Position numbers and translations under genes: made by a program
Notes under the pieces: generated by a model
What the model saw: only the letters and a program-made list of their open reading frames with translations
Database searches by the model: none
Told to the model about the DNA's origin: nothing
Assembly: GCF_900115165.1 (NCBI RefSeq)
Contig: NZ_FOVP01000017.1
Span: 58,557 to 122,556, forward strand
DNA from: Roseovarius lutimaris
GTDB lineage: Bacteria > Pseudomonadota > Alphaproteobacteria > Rhodobacterales > Rhodobacteraceae
Direction of reading: 5' to 3'
DNA length: 64,000 nucleotides
Shown: positions 1-8,545 of the stretch, piece by piece
Position numbering within the stretch: position 1 is the first letter of the stretch
Layout: each line of letters begins with the position of its first letter

Positions 1-87
1 GCCTTTCTGCTGCATCGACCAAAGTTGGCATCCAGCAATAAGCGCGTACCTTTAACAGGCAGCTAATAAATAAAATGCGTTCTAATT

Positions 88-945
88 CTATCGTCGGTCT
101 GATCGTAAAAGGACCACCTCAAGTCGATTATTGCGTAGCGCCATCGGGTTTGCGACCACCGGTTTACGGTCGGCATGTCCGGTCACGCGATGCATGCGCT
201 GCGCGTCGATTCCGTCATCTTCAAGCATCTGGCGCATTGTGTTGGCGCGCGCCGACGACAGATCCCAGACCGGGTTATCCGCAACCATGATCGGCAAAGC
301 TCGGGTATGGGCCGCCACGGCAAGGTTGTTCTCAACCAGGTTAGACACCGACGCGATAAGAGCGGCCAAATCGCGCAATAGCGGTGTTGGAACTGTGGTC
401 TGGGCCTCGAAAAGCCGGGCGTCGGCAAGGTCGAACAGTTCGATCACCAGCCCCTCGTCGGTCACCCGCGTCAGAATATGACGCAGCGTGGTATCCGCGA
501 CCATGCTTTCGCCACCGCGTCCGGTCAGGGCCGCTTCGATGCTGGCGAAGGCTTCGGCGTCGGCTGTTGCCTCGGCGTTGACGGGGCCTTCGGTCAGCAA
601 TCCAATGTCGCCGCGCGCTATTTGACTCGCCGATGCAAAGGCCTGCGATGCGCCGGTTCCGTTCTGCGGCAGAGTGTCTTCGGCAAACATGCTGTCGCCT
701 CCAAAGGCGCCATCGCCGCCGCCGGAAATCCGGTTGATCGGAATCGTCGGGCTGAAATAATCCGAGATGCCCTTGCGTTGTTGTTCCGTTGTTGCGTTCA
801 GCAGCCACATCAGCAGGAAAAAGGCCATCATGGCCGTTACAAAGTCCGCATAGGCAACTTTCCAGGCACCACCATGATGCCCACCGCCAGCGATGACCTT
901 TTTCCGTTTGATGATGACTGGCGCCGCATTGCTATGCGCGCTCAT
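88..945 (-). CDS. motB: Flagellar motor stator protein MotB
   Basis: This is the MotB half of the flagellar stator: a peptidoglycan-anchored inner membrane protein that forms the proton channel with MotA. The 285-residue product has a short basic cytoplasmic N terminus and one membrane helix at about residues 31-52. That helix contains the motif YADFVTAMMAFFLLMWLL, whose Asp (D34) is the conserved proton-binding residue. A linker leads to an OmpA-type domain at about 165-285. The ATG at 945 is preferred to the GTG at 954 because AAAGGTGG lies just upstream of it. No motA or other flagellar gene is visible, so it is a lone stator gene here or the end of a cluster outside the window. Confidence 0.9.
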   Translation of the reverse strand: MSAHSNAAPVIIKRKKVIAGGGHHGGAWKVAYADFVTAMMAFFLLMWLLNATTEQQRKGISDYFSPTIPINRISGGGDGAFGGDSMFAEDTLPQNGTGASQAFASASQIARGDIGLLTEGPVNAEATADAEAFASIEAALTGRGGESMVADTTLRHILTRVTDEGLVIELFDLADARLFEAQTTVPTPLLRDLAALIASVSNLVENNLAVAAHTRALPIMVADNPVWDLSSARANTMRQMLEDDGIDAQRMHRVTGHADRKPVVANPMALRNNRLEVVLLRSDRR

Positions 946-1037
946 ATCCACCACCTTTGTTACTCACCCGTGTTAAGGTTTAGCACAAGGGGTATTACCC
1001 GGCTGTTAACACCTAGAATTTTAACGATTTCTAAGAG

Positions 1038-2438
1038 TTACGCCTGAGATGGAAGCCAAAGAACGATCCACGGAAAACCCACCAGAAGGGCGATGGTTAC
1101 CGCATCCGCGATAAAGAAGGGCGTGACCCCCCGGAACACGTCCTGAACGCTGATATCATCGCGCACGCCGGCCACCACAAAGCAGTTAAGGCCAATGGGC
1201 GGCGTGATCAGGCAGAACTCGGCCATCTTGACCACCAGGATACCGAACCAGATCGCACACATCGTCCCGTTCATGCCAAAGGCACTTTCGGCGGCGGTGA
1301 CGGCTTCACCGCCATTCAGGGCCATGACCGCCGGATAGACCACCGGCAGCGTCAGCAACAGCATGCCGATTGCGTCCATGAACATGCCAAGCACCGCATA
1401 GGCCAGCAGGATACAGATCAGGATCATCATCGGTGAATAGTGCAGCGAGGTGATCCAGTCGGAAAACGCCGACGGCAGATCGGCAAAGCCCAGAAAGCGC
1501 ACATAGATCAGCACGCCCCAGATGATCGAAAAGATCATCACCGAGAGTTTGGCGGTTTCCAGCAGCGCATCCTTGAGCTCGGGCCACCGCATACCGCGAT
1601 AGGCGGCGATGACAAAAACGATAAAGGCGCCAATCGCCCCGCCTTCGGTCGGCGTGCCCCAGGCATCGCCGCCAAAGGGGTTATAGACAAAGAAGATGAT
1701 GATCACGACGACCGCGACGATCGGCAGGGCCGGAGGCAGCGACGAAAAACGCTGGCGCCAGGTAAAGCCACTCACCGGCGGACCAAAGCCCTTCACGGTG
1801 AGGGCAAGCCCGATGATCAAAAGGGTATAGACCAGTGCCGAAAACATGCCGGGGATGAAACCGGCGAGCAAAAGCATGCCCACGTCCTGTTCGACGATGA
1901 TCGCATAGATCACAAGGATCGCCGAGGGCGGAATGAGGCTTGCCAATGTCCCCGCCGCCGCGACAACGCCGGCCGCAAAGCGCTTGTCATAACCGACGGC
2001 AAGCATTTCGGGGATGGCAATGCGGGCAAACACCGCCGCCGTGGCCACCGAGGCGCCCGATACCGCCGCGAAGCCGGCTGTCGCAAAGACCGTGGCCACC
2101 GCAAGCCCGCCCGGCACCCAGGCGATCCAGCGTTTTGCCGCCTCGAAAAGGGCACGGGTGAGACCGGCGTAATAGGCGAGATAACCGATCAGAATGAAGG
2201 TCGGAATGAGCGAAAGTGCCTGTGACGAAACCTTGCCATGCGGCACCTGCCCGGCGGTCTTGATGCCAACGGTCAGCGCCCAGGCGAGCTGTGCAAACTC
2301 GTAATCCTTCTTGTCCCAGAAGATCCAGACAAGGCCCACGAGGCCAGCCAGACCCGCGGCAAAAGCCACGCGCATGCCAAGCACGACCATGACCAGCATT
2401 CCGGCGGTGACCCAAAGGCCAATATCAATCGGTGTCAT
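1038..2438 (-). CDS. dctM: TRAP transporter large permease (DctM family)
   Basis: This is the large membrane subunit (466 residues, about 12 hydrophobic helices) of a tripartite ATP-independent periplasmic transporter, the part that carries substrate and couples it to the sodium gradient. Family features include GGLAVATVFATAGFAAVSGAS in the first half and repeated glycine-rich helices. It is the last gene of dctP-dctQ-dctM; its ATG overlaps the dctQ stop by one base. The operon follows dctB/dctD on the same strand, which suggests an organic acid substrate, but the ligand cannot be read from sequence. It is somewhat longer than the second DctM in this window (442 residues). Confidence 0.9.
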   Translation of the reverse strand: MTPIDIGLWVTAGMLVMVVLGMRVAFAAGLAGLVGLVWIFWDKKDYEFAQLAWALTVGIKTAGQVPHGKVSSQALSLIPTFILIGYLAYYAGLTRALFEAAKRWIAWVPGGLAVATVFATAGFAAVSGASVATAAVFARIAIPEMLAVGYDKRFAAGVVAAAGTLASLIPPSAILVIYAIIVEQDVGMLLLAGFIPGMFSALVYTLLIIGLALTVKGFGPPVSGFTWRQRFSSLPPALPIVAVVVIIIFFVYNPFGGDAWGTPTEGGAIGAFIVFVIAAYRGMRWPELKDALLETAKLSVMIFSIIWGVLIYVRFLGFADLPSAFSDWITSLHYSPMMILICILLAYAVLGMFMDAIGMLLLTLPVVYPAVMALNGGEAVTAAESAFGMNGTMCAIWFGILVVKMAEFCLITPPIGLNCFVVAGVRDDISVQDVFRGVTPFFIADAVTIALLVGFPWIVLWLPSQA

Positions 2439-3067
2439 CAGTCGCGCCCCTGAATATGTTCGGCCTCAGCCGCCGCCTGTTCTGCAACAGACATGATAAG
2501 CGGCACCGCCACGGGGGTTTCGTCGCCCCTGACAAAGGCGCGCCCAAAACCCCAAAGTTGAAGCACAAGGCGTAGCGCCATTACCGAAAACGCCACCGGC
2601 ACCACAAGCTTGGAGGGCCAGATCGGCAGGCCGATATCAATCGAGCTGTCGCGGCTCCACAGTGGCTTGGTCATGTCAAAGCTGCGGTCGAAATGCGCCC
2701 ATGTGCCCCAGATCAACGCGATAAACAGAATGAGAATGCCAAAGGTCGTCACAAATTCCGCGAGCCAGAGCGCGCGGCCCCTAAGTTGTCCCACCACGAT
2801 ATCCATGCGAATATGGCCGCCGTCGCGCTGAACATATGACACGCCAAGAATGGCGATCAGCGGCATGAAGGCCTCGATCCAGTCAACATAGCCGGGCAGA
2901 GGGTTGTTGAAACCATTGCGCCCGGTCACCGAGATGACGGCAAGCACCATAAGCCCGAAGGCAAAGATACCGGCGATCAAAGCGAAAAAGCGTTCCACCA
3001 CCTGAAGCGCCTGATCGAGGCGGCTAAGCAGGCTGGAATCGCGCATTACGGCAAAAGAGCCGGCCAT
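2438..3067 (-). CDS. dctQ: TRAP transporter small permease (DctQ family)
   Basis: This is the small membrane subunit of the first TRAP transporter (209 residues). It has four predicted hydrophobic segments, including one near residues 34-52 and one around 108-125, as in DctQ proteins. It pairs with the large permease encoded immediately downstream (TGATG overlap). CAGGAG lies upstream of the ATG at 3067. The gene is separated from dctP by about 80 bases containing a strong hairpin. Residues before about 30 and after about 185 are more polar and look like cytoplasmic tails. Confidence 0.86.
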   Translation of the reverse strand: MAGSFAVMRDSSLLSRLDQALQVVERFFALIAGIFAFGLMVLAVISVTGRNGFNNPLPGYVDWIEAFMPLIAILGVSYVQRDGGHIRMDIVVGQLRGRALWLAEFVTTFGILILFIALIWGTWAHFDRSFDMTKPLWSRDSSIDIGLPIWPSKLVVPVAFSVMALRLVLQLWGFGRAFVRGDETPVAVPLIMSVAEQAAAEAEHIQGRD

Positions 3068-3112
3068 GGCGGTATGCTCCTGTTGTGAGGGCCTATAGAC
3101 GTTAGCAAAGGC

Positions 3113-3139
3113 GGGCCCCGGAGTGGATGTCCGGGGCCC
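3113..3139 (-). terminator. Stem-loop between dctP and dctQ
   Basis: A perfect 10-bp inverted repeat (GGGCCCCGGA at 3113-3122, TCCGGGGCCC at 3130-3139) with a 7-base loop lies ten bases beyond the dctP stop codon. No T-run follows. It is more likely an mRNA-stabilising or attenuating hairpin, raising binding-protein output relative to the permeases, than a full terminator. Confidence 0.6.
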
Positions 3140-3148
3140 TGGCGCAGA

Positions 3149-4165
3149 TCAGTTCGAGGCCCGGACTTTTTCAAGCGTGGCGCCAACAAGATCATAAAGT
3201 TCTTGGGCGGGCATGCCCTGTGCGCTCATCTCCTCGATCCAGGCCGCCGCGATCGGCTCGGCGGCAATCTTTTTGAATTCGGCCAATTGTTCGTCGGAAA
3301 TAGTGACCTTGGTCACGTTTTTCTCGGCCAGAACAGTATCCCATTTCTTGAGCAGTTCACCATAGTTGGCAAGATAATGCTCAATCGCCTCATCAACCGA
3401 ACCGTCAAGCGCCTCGCGCTCGGCGTCCGACAGGCCTTCATAGGCGTCGATATTTACAACCACAGGGCAGTTTACCGTGCCGGGGTTGAGGTTCTCGGTC
3501 CACCAGGTGGCCTCGTTGATGGTGCCAAAGGACAGATGCGCATGCTGGGCAAATGAAACGGTATCAACAACGCCCGACTGCATCGCCTGATAAGCTTCGG
3601 AGGCGGTCACAGAGGTCGGAACCGCACCCACGGCGGCAAAGGCTTTGCCCAGACCGCCGGTGGCACGTACCCGCATACCGTCAAATTCAGCCAACTCATC
3701 GCGCGGCTCGCCCGTGCCGACGATGTTGTATTGCGGCATCGGGCTTGTCATTAGCATCTTGGCGTTCCAGCCGGCCATTTCCTCGATCACGGCCGGATGG
3801 GCGTAGATCGCATTGCTGACGGCGACTTCTTCGTCGAGGTTGCGCACGCCAAGAAACGGCAGCTCAAGCACGGTGATCGCGCGGTTCTTGTCGGGGTGAT
3901 AGCCGGCACAGAACTGGGCCATCTCGAATGCGCCGATGCTGATCCCGTCAAGGTTTTCGCGGTTTTTCGACAGACCGCCATAGCTGATGTTCATGGTGAA
4001 CTCGCCATTGGTCTTTTGCTCGACCAGCTCGGCAAGCTTGTGCACATGCTCGGTAAAGGCGCGGCGCTTGCCCCAGAGCGAAACGTTCCATTCGGTCGCC
4101 ATCGCCTCACCGGCAAAGGCAAGTGTAAGGGCGGCCACGGCGGTGTGGCTTAGTAGTTTTTGCAT
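3149..4165 (-). CDS. dctP: TRAP transporter substrate-binding protein (DctP family)
   Basis: This is the periplasmic solute-binding subunit of the first TRAP transporter (338 residues). It starts with a Sec signal peptide (MQKLLSHTAVAALTLAFAGEAMA, cleavage after about residue 23). The mature domain has the DctP fold, including the segment GMRVRATGGLGKAF, where the conserved Arg that binds ligand carboxylate normally sits. The start at 4165 is chosen because GGGAGGAAAATC directly precedes that ATG; a longer reading frame to 4186 lacks support. It is first in dctPQM and lies just after dctD. The ligand is unknown; a carboxylate is likely from the family. Confidence 0.9.
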   Translation of the reverse strand: MQKLLSHTAVAALTLAFAGEAMATEWNVSLWGKRRAFTEHVHKLAELVEQKTNGEFTMNISYGGLSKNRENLDGISIGAFEMAQFCAGYHPDKNRAITVLELPFLGVRNLDEEVAVSNAIYAHPAVIEEMAGWNAKMLMTSPMPQYNIVGTGEPRDELAEFDGMRVRATGGLGKAFAAVGAVPTSVTASEAYQAMQSGVVDTVSFAQHAHLSFGTINEATWWTENLNPGTVNCPVVVNIDAYEGLSDAEREALDGSVDEAIEHYLANYGELLKKWDTVLAEKNVTKVTISDEQLAEFKKIAAEPIAAAWIEEMSAQGMPAQELYDLVGATLEKVRASN

Positions 4166-4266
4166 GATTTTCCTCCCAGATTGCATGCGAATTCGTCGGG
4201 CTCACCATCGTGTATGCTGGCGCCGCTGGCTATGAAGAAAAGCGCGCAGCCCACCGGCGCGAGCCC

Positions 4267-4280
4267 TGCGGAATTCCGCA
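4267..4280. promoter_or_regulatory. Candidate DctD binding site upstream of dctP
   Basis: TGCGGAATTCCGCA is a perfect 14-bp palindrome in the 121 bases between the dctD stop and the dctP start, about 100 bases before the dctP ATG. It closely resembles the core of the rhizobial DctD upstream site as I recall it (TGTGCGGAAATCCGCACA). No convincing -24/-12 sigma-54 promoter was found between it and dctP. Confidence 0.5.
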
Positions 4281-4286
4281 AGGACA

Positions 4287-5627
4287 CTACAGCAGCGCCT
4301 CTTTGTCCAGCCCAAGCTTGACGATCTTCTCATTCAGCGTCCTGCGCCCGATGCCAAGCGCCTCTGCCACGGCCTCCATCCGGCCCTGATGGGCGGTGAT
4401 CGCCTTGCTGATCAATTCGCGTTCAAAGGCGGCCACCGCCTCGCGCAGGGTATCGGGTACGTCGTCGCTTAGCGGATCGGCGCGCAGCGCTTGTGCCATC
4501 GACCCGGCGCCACGCCGCGCCGCCAGAACCCGGCGTTCACAGACATTGCGCAGCTCGCGCACATTGCCGGGCCAGGCATGCGCCAGAAGGGCGGCGGTGT
4601 CTTCGGGGGTAATGTCGGGCGCGCGGGTCTCATAGACGCGCGCGAACTCATCCAGAAATCGCGCCGCCAACAGCATCACGTCGTCTCGCCGCTGGCGCAG
4701 GGTGGGCGGTTTGATCACCGTGGTGTTGAGCCGATACAAAAGATCCTGACGCAGCCGACCATCCGTCACCGCCTCGTCGGGGTCTTCGTTGGTGGCCGAA
4801 ATCACCCGAAACGTCAGCGGGACGGGCCTGTCGCCGCCAAGCGGCAAGACCTCTTTATCCTCGATCACCCGCAACAGCTTGGCCTGCACCGCAAGCGGAC
4901 AGGAACAGACCTCGTCAAGAAAGATCGTGCCACCGTCGACACCGGGCAAGCGGCCCTTGGCGCCGTCATGCACGCCGAACATTTCCGCCTCGAACCCGTC
5001 CGGCGACAGAGCGGCGCAGTTCAATGCAAGAAACGGCCCCTCGGCATTCGGCCCCAGATCATGCAGCGCGCGCGCCACAAGTTCCTTGCCGGTGCCGGTT
5101 TCGCCCTGCAACAGAACCGCGGCGCCGCTTTGGGCCAGATCAAGCACCTCTTCGCGCAGGGCCATCGTTTCGGGCGTCTGCCCCAGCAACACCCGGTCCA
5201 GCCCCGACAATTGCATCAGGCGTTGTTTCAGCCTTTGGGTGGTGCGTTTCATCCGGTGCTGATCAAGCGCATGTTGCAGGATGTTCAAAAGACGGCGCGG
5301 CTCGTAGGGCTTTTCGACAAAGCTATAGGCGCCGCCCTGCATGGCCTTGACCGCCGTCGCGATATCGCCATGTGCCGAAATCAGAACAAGCGGCGGCGAC
5401 AGTTCGGGATCAAGGCTAGCGAGCAGATCAAGCCCCGAAAGGCCGGGCATGCGCACATCCGACAGGATCACATCGGGCTGAAACTCTGCCAGACGCTCGG
5501 CGACGCGGGCGGCGCGGGGCAAGGCCTCAACCTGCCAGCCTGCGGCCTCAAGCAGATCAATCAACGACAGACGCATGGCCTTGTCATCTTCGACGATCAT
5601 GATGCGGGGGTGTGGCGTCGATGTCAT
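4287..5627 (-). CDS. dctD: DctD-like response regulator lacking the GAFTGA loop
   Basis: This is an NtrC-family response regulator (446 residues), partner of the kinase encoded just upstream with a 4-base ATGA overlap. It has a receiver domain at about 1-120 with phospho-acceptor D57 and K106. An AAA+ domain follows, with Walker A GETGTGKE at about 175-182 and Walker B FLDE near 236-239. A Fis-type helix-turn-helix lies at the C terminus (about 410-440). The stretch that normally carries GAFTGA, the loop contacting sigma-54, reads EMFGVHDGAKGRLPGVDGGT: the motif and several following residues are missing. It may therefore activate a sigma-70-type promoter, as Rhodobacter capsulatus NtrC does. 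Its likely target is dctPQM. Confidence 0.87.
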   Translation of the reverse strand: MTSTPHPRIMIVEDDKAMRLSLIDLLEAAGWQVEALPRAARVAERLAEFQPDVILSDVRMPGLSGLDLLASLDPELSPPLVLISAHGDIATAVKAMQGGAYSFVEKPYEPRRLLNILQHALDQHRMKRTTQRLKQRLMQLSGLDRVLLGQTPETMALREEVLDLAQSGAAVLLQGETGTGKELVARALHDLGPNAEGPFLALNCAALSPDGFEAEMFGVHDGAKGRLPGVDGGTIFLDEVCSCPLAVQAKLLRVIEDKEVLPLGGDRPVPLTFRVISATNEDPDEAVTDGRLRQDLLYRLNTTVIKPPTLRQRRDDVMLLAARFLDEFARVYETRAPDITPEDTAALLAHAWPGNVRELRNVCERRVLAARRGAGSMAQALRADPLSDDVPDTLREAVAAFERELISKAITAHQGRMEAVAEALGIGRRTLNEKIVKLGLDKEALL

Positions 5628-7363
5628 ACTGGGTCTGTGTCCTCTTCGCCGGTGCCCGCCGGTATTTCGACCCGAAATACCGCGCCGCGCGCTTTGGCAT
5701 TGCGCGCCGTGATCCGGCCGTGATGTTCCTTGACGATATTGGCCGAGATCGCGAGGCCAAGACCCATGCCACGCCCGCTTTCGCGGGTGGTGACAAAGGG
5801 TTCCTGAAGATCCGACAGCGAGGCCTGGCCCAACCCGTGCCCGGTATCGCGTACCTCGACCCAGCCGACATTATCGGCAAGGCCCATGCGCAGATGCAAC
5901 AACCGCTCATCGCTATCCTCAAGCGCATCCACCGCGTTGCGCAGGATGTTGGTCATCACCTGTTCAAGACGCAACTGATTGCCGCGCACCATGATCGGCC
6001 CCGCCGGTTCGCGGGTATCGACCGTCACGTCGCTGGCCTCGATATTGGGGGTCAAAAGCGACAGGGCCGCCTTGACGACGCTGCGCAGATCGACCTCGCG
6101 AAAGACCTCATGATCGGTGCGCGCAAAAAACTTGAGCTGGCGGGTGATGCCCTCCATCCGGTCGACAATGCCGGTGATGTGCGGGATCACCTTTTGCGCG
6201 GGCTGACCGCCGATTTCGGCGGCGGCAAGATGGTTGCGCATCGCGGCAATCGGTTGACCAAGCTCATGGGTGACCGAGGCCGCCAATTGGCCAAGGGCGG
6301 CAAGGCGGCTCGCGCGCTCAAGCTCGTCCTGGGTGCGTTTGAGGCGGCGTTCGGCGGTGCGGCGATCCTCGATCTCGACGGCAAGCCGGTCATTGGCAAG
6401 GCGCAGCTGCGCCTCTTCGGCCTCGGACCGGCGCAGGGCCGCGCCGATGCGTTGCGTGCGGCGCACCTGTGAGACCATAAAGCCTGTCCCGGCAAGGATC
6501 ATCACCATCCCTGTCACCAGCCAGCTTCGGGTGACCGCCGCGCTGTCATCGGCAAAATAATGCAGTTTCCAGTCATGCTGGGGCAGGGTTGCCGAAAGGT
6601 GAATGCGTTTGGCGCCGTCGATCATCGCGCGCGCATCGCCATTCGGGTGCCAGTTCAGCGGATCAAGCGGCTGGCCGGGGAACTGCCGGTTGGCGGCGAT
6701 CCGGGCGCGCTGTGCCTCTGTGAGGCCCGCAAGCGTGCGATAGCGCCAGCCGGGGTTGGACGAGAGCAGGATCACACCGTCGCTATTGGCCAAGAATACC
6801 TGTTCACCTGCCGCGCGCCAGGCCTCTTCAAGGTCGGTCAGGTCAAGCTTGATCGCGATGACCCCGGAAATCCCGCCGCCGGGCTGGCGCACCGCATCGG
6901 CAATGAAATAGCCCGGCAATCCGGTGGTCGCCCCGATCCCGTAAAACCGCCCCTGCGTGCCGGTGATTGCCGCCTGAAAATAGGGGCGAAAGGAGTAATC
7001 CTGCCCGACAAAGGTTTCGGGCTTGTCGGCGTTCGAGGCCGAAATCGTTACTCCGTCGCCCTGCATCAGATAGATCGCATCAAGCCCCGATTGCACGGCA
7101 AAGGCCGCAAGGCGTTTATCCAGAACGTCCGTCGGCGCGCCGAGATCAGTCGCAAGCACGTGGGAATCGCGCGCCAGCACATAGGTCAGATGCGAGAACC
7201 GCTCCAATTCCGCCAGAACCGTGCTTCGATAAAGCGACAGGCGACCGCGCGCCTTGGCCTCTTCTTCAGACTGGAAAAAGCTGAGCGAGAGCCAGAACAC
7301 CCCGATGGCCGCGCAAAGCGCAGAGACGGCAGCAAGGGCAGAATGGGACAAACGCATGGCCAA
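5624..7363 (-). CDS. dctB: DctB-like sensor histidine kinase
   Basis: This is a membrane sensor kinase (579 residues) of the DctB type. One helix at about 5-27, a periplasmic Cache-like sensor region, and a second helix at about 275-295 precede a coiled linker. The HisKA segment has VTHELGQPIAAMRNHL with the phosphorylated His near residue 365. The HATPase domain has an N box (NILRNAVDALED) and a G box (DTGHGLG). It should sense a carboxylate ligand in the periplasm and phosphorylate the regulator encoded next. The gene heads dctB-dctD, 47 bases after the FMN dehydrogenase gene on the same strand. Confidence 0.88.
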   Translation of the reverse strand: MAMRLSHSALAAVSALCAAIGVFWLSLSFFQSEEEAKARGRLSLYRSTVLAELERFSHLTYVLARDSHVLATDLGAPTDVLDKRLAAFAVQSGLDAIYLMQGDGVTISASNADKPETFVGQDYSFRPYFQAAITGTQGRFYGIGATTGLPGYFIADAVRQPGGGISGVIAIKLDLTDLEEAWRAAGEQVFLANSDGVILLSSNPGWRYRTLAGLTEAQRARIAANRQFPGQPLDPLNWHPNGDARAMIDGAKRIHLSATLPQHDWKLHYFADDSAAVTRSWLVTGMVMILAGTGFMVSQVRRTQRIGAALRRSEAEEAQLRLANDRLAVEIEDRRTAERRLKRTQDELERASRLAALGQLAASVTHELGQPIAAMRNHLAAAEIGGQPAQKVIPHITGIVDRMEGITRQLKFFARTDHEVFREVDLRSVVKAALSLLTPNIEASDVTVDTREPAGPIMVRGNQLRLEQVMTNILRNAVDALEDSDERLLHLRMGLADNVGWVEVRDTGHGLGQASLSDLQEPFVTTRESGRGMGLGLAISANIVKEHHGRITARNAKARGAVFRVEIPAGTGEEDTDPV

Positions 7364-7410
7364 GGTATCGGGCCGTTCGGGACGTCATGCAAGCGGTTTG
7401 GCGATCTGGC

Positions 7411-8523
7411 CTAACGTGAAACACATGCCTCAAGTCCGGTCATGTCGGTCTTGCCCAATTGCGCCAGTGTCAGGCTGATTTCCTCGCTCATCACCTGCCA
7501 GAGTTGGTTCACCCCCCGCTCGCCGCGCCCGGCCATCGCATAAAGCAGGGGGCGACCGAGAAAGGCAAAATTGGCCCCCATGGCATAGGCCTTGACGATA
7601 TCCTCGCCCGAGCGCAGGCCGGAATCATAAAACAGTGGATAGTCCGGCCCAAGTGCCTTGCGCATTGCGGCGAGCATCAGAATGGGCGGGGGTGCGCCAT
7701 CAAGCTGGCGCCCGCCATGGCTTGACACCTGAATGGCATCGACGCCTTCCTTGCGCAGGCGCAGCGCATCCTCGACATCCAAAACACCCTTGATCACCAG
7801 CTTGCCGGGCCAGGCGGCGCGCAGGCGTTGCAGATAGGACCAATCGGCGGCGGCGCGGCTTGCGGTGCGATCAAACCCGCCATCGGTGAAATTGGCCATT
7901 TGCGGGCGGCCCTTGACCAGCGAGGTCAGCGACCATCGTGGATGCAGTGCAAAATCGACAAATTGCCTTGGCCCGATACGAAACGGCATTTTGAAGCCAT
8001 GGCGCAATTCGCGTGGGCGGCGGCCCACTTCGGGCACATCGAGGGTCACGACAAGGGTTTCGTAACCTGCGGCGCGGGCCCGCTCGACAAGCTGCATCGT
8101 GGCGCTGCCATCGCCGCTGAAGTAAAGCTGAAACCAGGCATGGCCCTCGGCGGCCTCAAGCATCCTTTCAAGCGCGGTCGACGCCACGGTCGAGACCCCC
8201 AGGGGCACCCGGTCGCGCGCCGCAATCCGCGCCAGCATCAAATCGGCGCCGGGGGTAGAAAGGTTGCACATGCCCATCGGGGTGATCCCGAAAGGCACTT
8301 TTGCAGGGTGATCGAACACCGGCATGGAAAGGTCACGATGGGTCACGTTGCACAAGACCCGCGGCTTGAGCCGCAGGTCGCGCAACGCGGCCCGGTTAAG
8401 GGCCTCGCCGTGACCCTCGCCCGCCGCCCCGTCGATATAGTCAAACACCATCCACGGTAGCCGACGCCGCGCCATCTGGCGGGCGTCCTCGGCACAGTGG
8501 ATGTCGCGAGAGGGCAGCATCAA
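7411..8523 (-). CDS. FMN-dependent 2-hydroxyacid dehydrogenase (LldD family), candidate sulfolactate dehydrogenase
   Basis: This is an FMN-dependent alpha-hydroxyacid oxidase/dehydrogenase (370 residues), the family of L-lactate dehydrogenase LldD and glycolate oxidase. Visible features are the N-terminal FDYIDGAAGEG, the flavin- and substrate-binding HGGRQLDGAPPP containing the catalytic His, and DSGLRSGEDIVKAYAMGAN near the C terminus, which holds the FMN phosphate. It lies 22 bases after comE at the end of the putative DHPS operon. Sulfolactate must be oxidised to sulfopyruvate before ComDE can act, so this enzyme is the natural candidate for that step. That role is inference from position; ordinary L-lactate dehydrogenase is the alternative. 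Confidence 0.82.
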   Translation of the reverse strand: MMLPSRDIHCAEDARQMARRRLPWMVFDYIDGAAGEGHGEALNRAALRDLRLKPRVLCNVTHRDLSMPVFDHPAKVPFGITPMGMCNLSTPGADLMLARIAARDRVPLGVSTVASTALERMLEAAEGHAWFQLYFSGDGSATMQLVERARAAGYETLVVTLDVPEVGRRPRELRHGFKMPFRIGPRQFVDFALHPRWSLTSLVKGRPQMANFTDGGFDRTASRAAADWSYLQRLRAAWPGKLVIKGVLDVEDALRLRKEGVDAIQVSSHGGRQLDGAPPPILMLAAMRKALGPDYPLFYDSGLRSGEDIVKAYAMGANFAFLGRPLLYAMAGRGERGVNQLWQVMSEEISLTLAQLGKTDMTGLEACVSR

Positions 8524-8545
8524 TGGTCCTTTCCCTGTCGCGGCC

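Noticed and set aside
1440..2225. Long open frame opposite the first dctM
   Set aside because: Its translation is rich in Arg, His, Asp and Lys with no domain, and it lies wholly antisense to a clear DctM protein.
4166..4286. Sigma-54 promoter before dctP
   Set aside because: Only one GG-N10-GC spacing occurs (CCGGTGGGCTGCGCGC on the minus strand near 4241-4256) and it matches neither TGGCAC nor TTGCA.
4491..5723. 410-codon open frame opposite dctD
   Set aside because: It is fully antisense to dctD and reaches the end of dctB. It shows no recognisable motifs and comes from the high GC at third positions.
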